NCBI GenBank assembly: GCA_025774615.1
Contig: JALGVQ010000176.1
Span: 1-5,711 of the forward strand
Source: a bacterium
GTDB lineage: Bacteria; Blakebacterota; Blakebacteria; Blakebacterales; Blakebacteraceae
Direction of reading: 5' to 3'
DNA: 5,711 nucleotides
Shown: one piece after another, positions 5,044-5,711 of the stretch
How the letters are laid out: each line of letters begins with the position of its first letter
Numbering within the stretch: the stretch's first letter is position 1
Made by a program: the position numbers and the translations under genes
Notes under the pieces: generated by a model
Told to the model about the DNA's origin: nothing
Database searches by the model: none
What the model saw: only the letters and a program-made list of their open reading frames with translations

Positions 5044-5711
5044 ATGGCTGAAGGAACGGTACTCTTTGAAATCCGTGAAGACGTAGCCTGCATCACACTC
5101 AACTCTCCCCCGCTCAATATCCTTACGGGGGCGATGATGGATGAGCTTGCCGCAACACTCGAACAGATCGCCGGGGACACCACTCTCAAGGCGGTGGCGT
5201 TCACCGCGAACGGCAAGGCCTTCAGCGGCGGAGCCGACATCGAGGAGCACCATCCTGAACAGGCACCTGTCATGATCGCCTCGTTCACAAAGCTGTTCCA
5301 GCAATTCGGCGCGCTCGAACTCCCTGTGATCATGGTTGTCAACGGTGCCGCCCTGGGCGGGGGATTCGAACTGGCCATGATGGCCGACGTGCTCATTGCG
5401 ACACCGAACGCCTCCTTCGGCCAACCGGAGATCCGCCTCGGATTCTTCCCGCCGCTTGCGGTCGTCCGCCTGCAGGAGCTGGTCGGAATGGCACGGACGA
5501 TCGAGATCACCGCCTCAGGCCGGATATACGCCGCCGATGAGATGAAGGAGATCGGCATTGTTTCCCGGATCGTGCCTGAGGATGAACTGGACGAGACCCT
5601 CGAGGCTGTGCTGAAGGATTTCAGGCGTGCGAGCCCCCTCGTGATGCGCATGAACATCAGAACAATCAAGAACCTGAGAGGGATCCCATTCGACGAGGCC
5701 CTGCAGGAGGC
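5044..5711 (+). CDS. Enoyl-CoA hydratase, cyclohexa-1,5-diene-1-carbonyl-CoA hydratase (Dch/BamR)-like, 3' end outside window
   Basis: The frame is open from ATG 5044 to the right edge, 222 complete codons of an expected 255-265. It is a crotonase: SPPLNILTGAMMDEL (21-35), FSGGADIEEH (60-69) with the oxyanion-hole amides, LGGGFELAMMAD (104-115) with E109, and GQPEIRLGFFPPLAVV (126-141) with E129. Both hydratase glutamates are present. Three details fit the dienoyl-CoA hydratases of anaerobic benzoyl-CoA degradation better than ordinary crotonases: P-LNIL in the first strand, EEHHPEQ after the oxyanion loop, and FPPLA in place of IPG-GGTQRL. That enzyme adds water to cyclohexa-1,5-diene-1-carbonyl-CoA to give 6-hydroxycyclohex-1-ene-1-carbonyl-CoA. 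The BamA-like gene directly upstream supports this reading. An ordinary 2-enoyl-CoA hydratase remains possible. Confidence 0.88.
   Translation, partial: MAEGTVLFEIREDVACITLNSPPLNILTGAMMDELAATLEQIAGDTTLKAVAFTANGKAFSGGADIEEHHPEQAPVMIASFTKLFQQFGALELPVIMVVNGAALGGGFELAMMADVLIATPNASFGQPEIRLGFFPPLAVVRLQELVGMARTIEITASGRIYAADEMKEIGIVSRIVPEDELDETLEAVLKDFRRASPLVMRMNIRTIKNLRGIPFDEALQE

Noticed and set aside
4332-5669. A 445-aa minus-strand open frame
   Set aside because: It is antisense to the BamA-like and Dch-like genes, which have intact motifs and good ribosome sites. Its translation is Ser/Arg/Ala-rich with no recognisable domain.

Overview
The window holds five protein genes in a divergent arrangement around a 444-bp non-coding region. 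It is bacterial DNA: four of the five starts have clear AGGAG/GGAG-type Shine-Dalgarno sequences, genes are tightly packed, and G+C is moderately high by eye. All four enzymes are acyl-CoA enzymes of the beta-oxidation type. The two crotonase-fold proteins on the right resemble, from remembered family sequences, the dienoyl-CoA hydratase (Dch/BamR) and ring-opening hydrolase (BamA/Oah) of anaerobic benzoyl-CoA degradation. This suggests an anaerobic or facultative aromatic- or alicyclic-acid degrader. The phylum cannot be fixed from this sequence.

Left arm, minus strand, reading from about 2900 towards 1: a 655-aa fusion of an N-terminal 3-hydroxyacyl-CoA dehydrogenase and a C-terminal enoyl-CoA hydratase, then, after only 12 nt, a thiolase whose 3' end runs off the left edge of the window. 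These two form an operon. Centre, 2901-3344: a regulatory region with no gene. It contains a TetR-type palindrome lying inside a candidate promoter for the left operon, many TGTCA/TGACA half-sites, several diverged direct repeats, and a 9-bp hairpin just before the regulator gene. Right arm, plus strand: a TetR-family regulator (3345-3977), a BamA/BadI-like hydrolase carrying an unusual C-terminal zinc-ribbon tail (4032-4991), and a Dch-like hydratase (5044 onward) cut by the right edge. Gaps of 54 and 52 nt make one operon plausible.

Taken together (inference), the genes could run the lower benzoyl-CoA pathway. The Dch-like enzyme hydrates cyclohexa-1,5-diene-1-carbonyl-CoA, and the BamA-like enzyme opens the ring of the oxidised product to 3-hydroxypimelyl-CoA. 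The dehydrogenase/hydratase fusion oxidises this to 3-oxopimelyl-CoA, and the thiolase releases acetyl-CoA and glutaryl-CoA. The ring alcohol dehydrogenase (Had/BamQ) and the benzoyl-CoA reductase are not in the window. The TetR protein is the obvious candidate for a CoA-thioester-responsive repressor of both arms.
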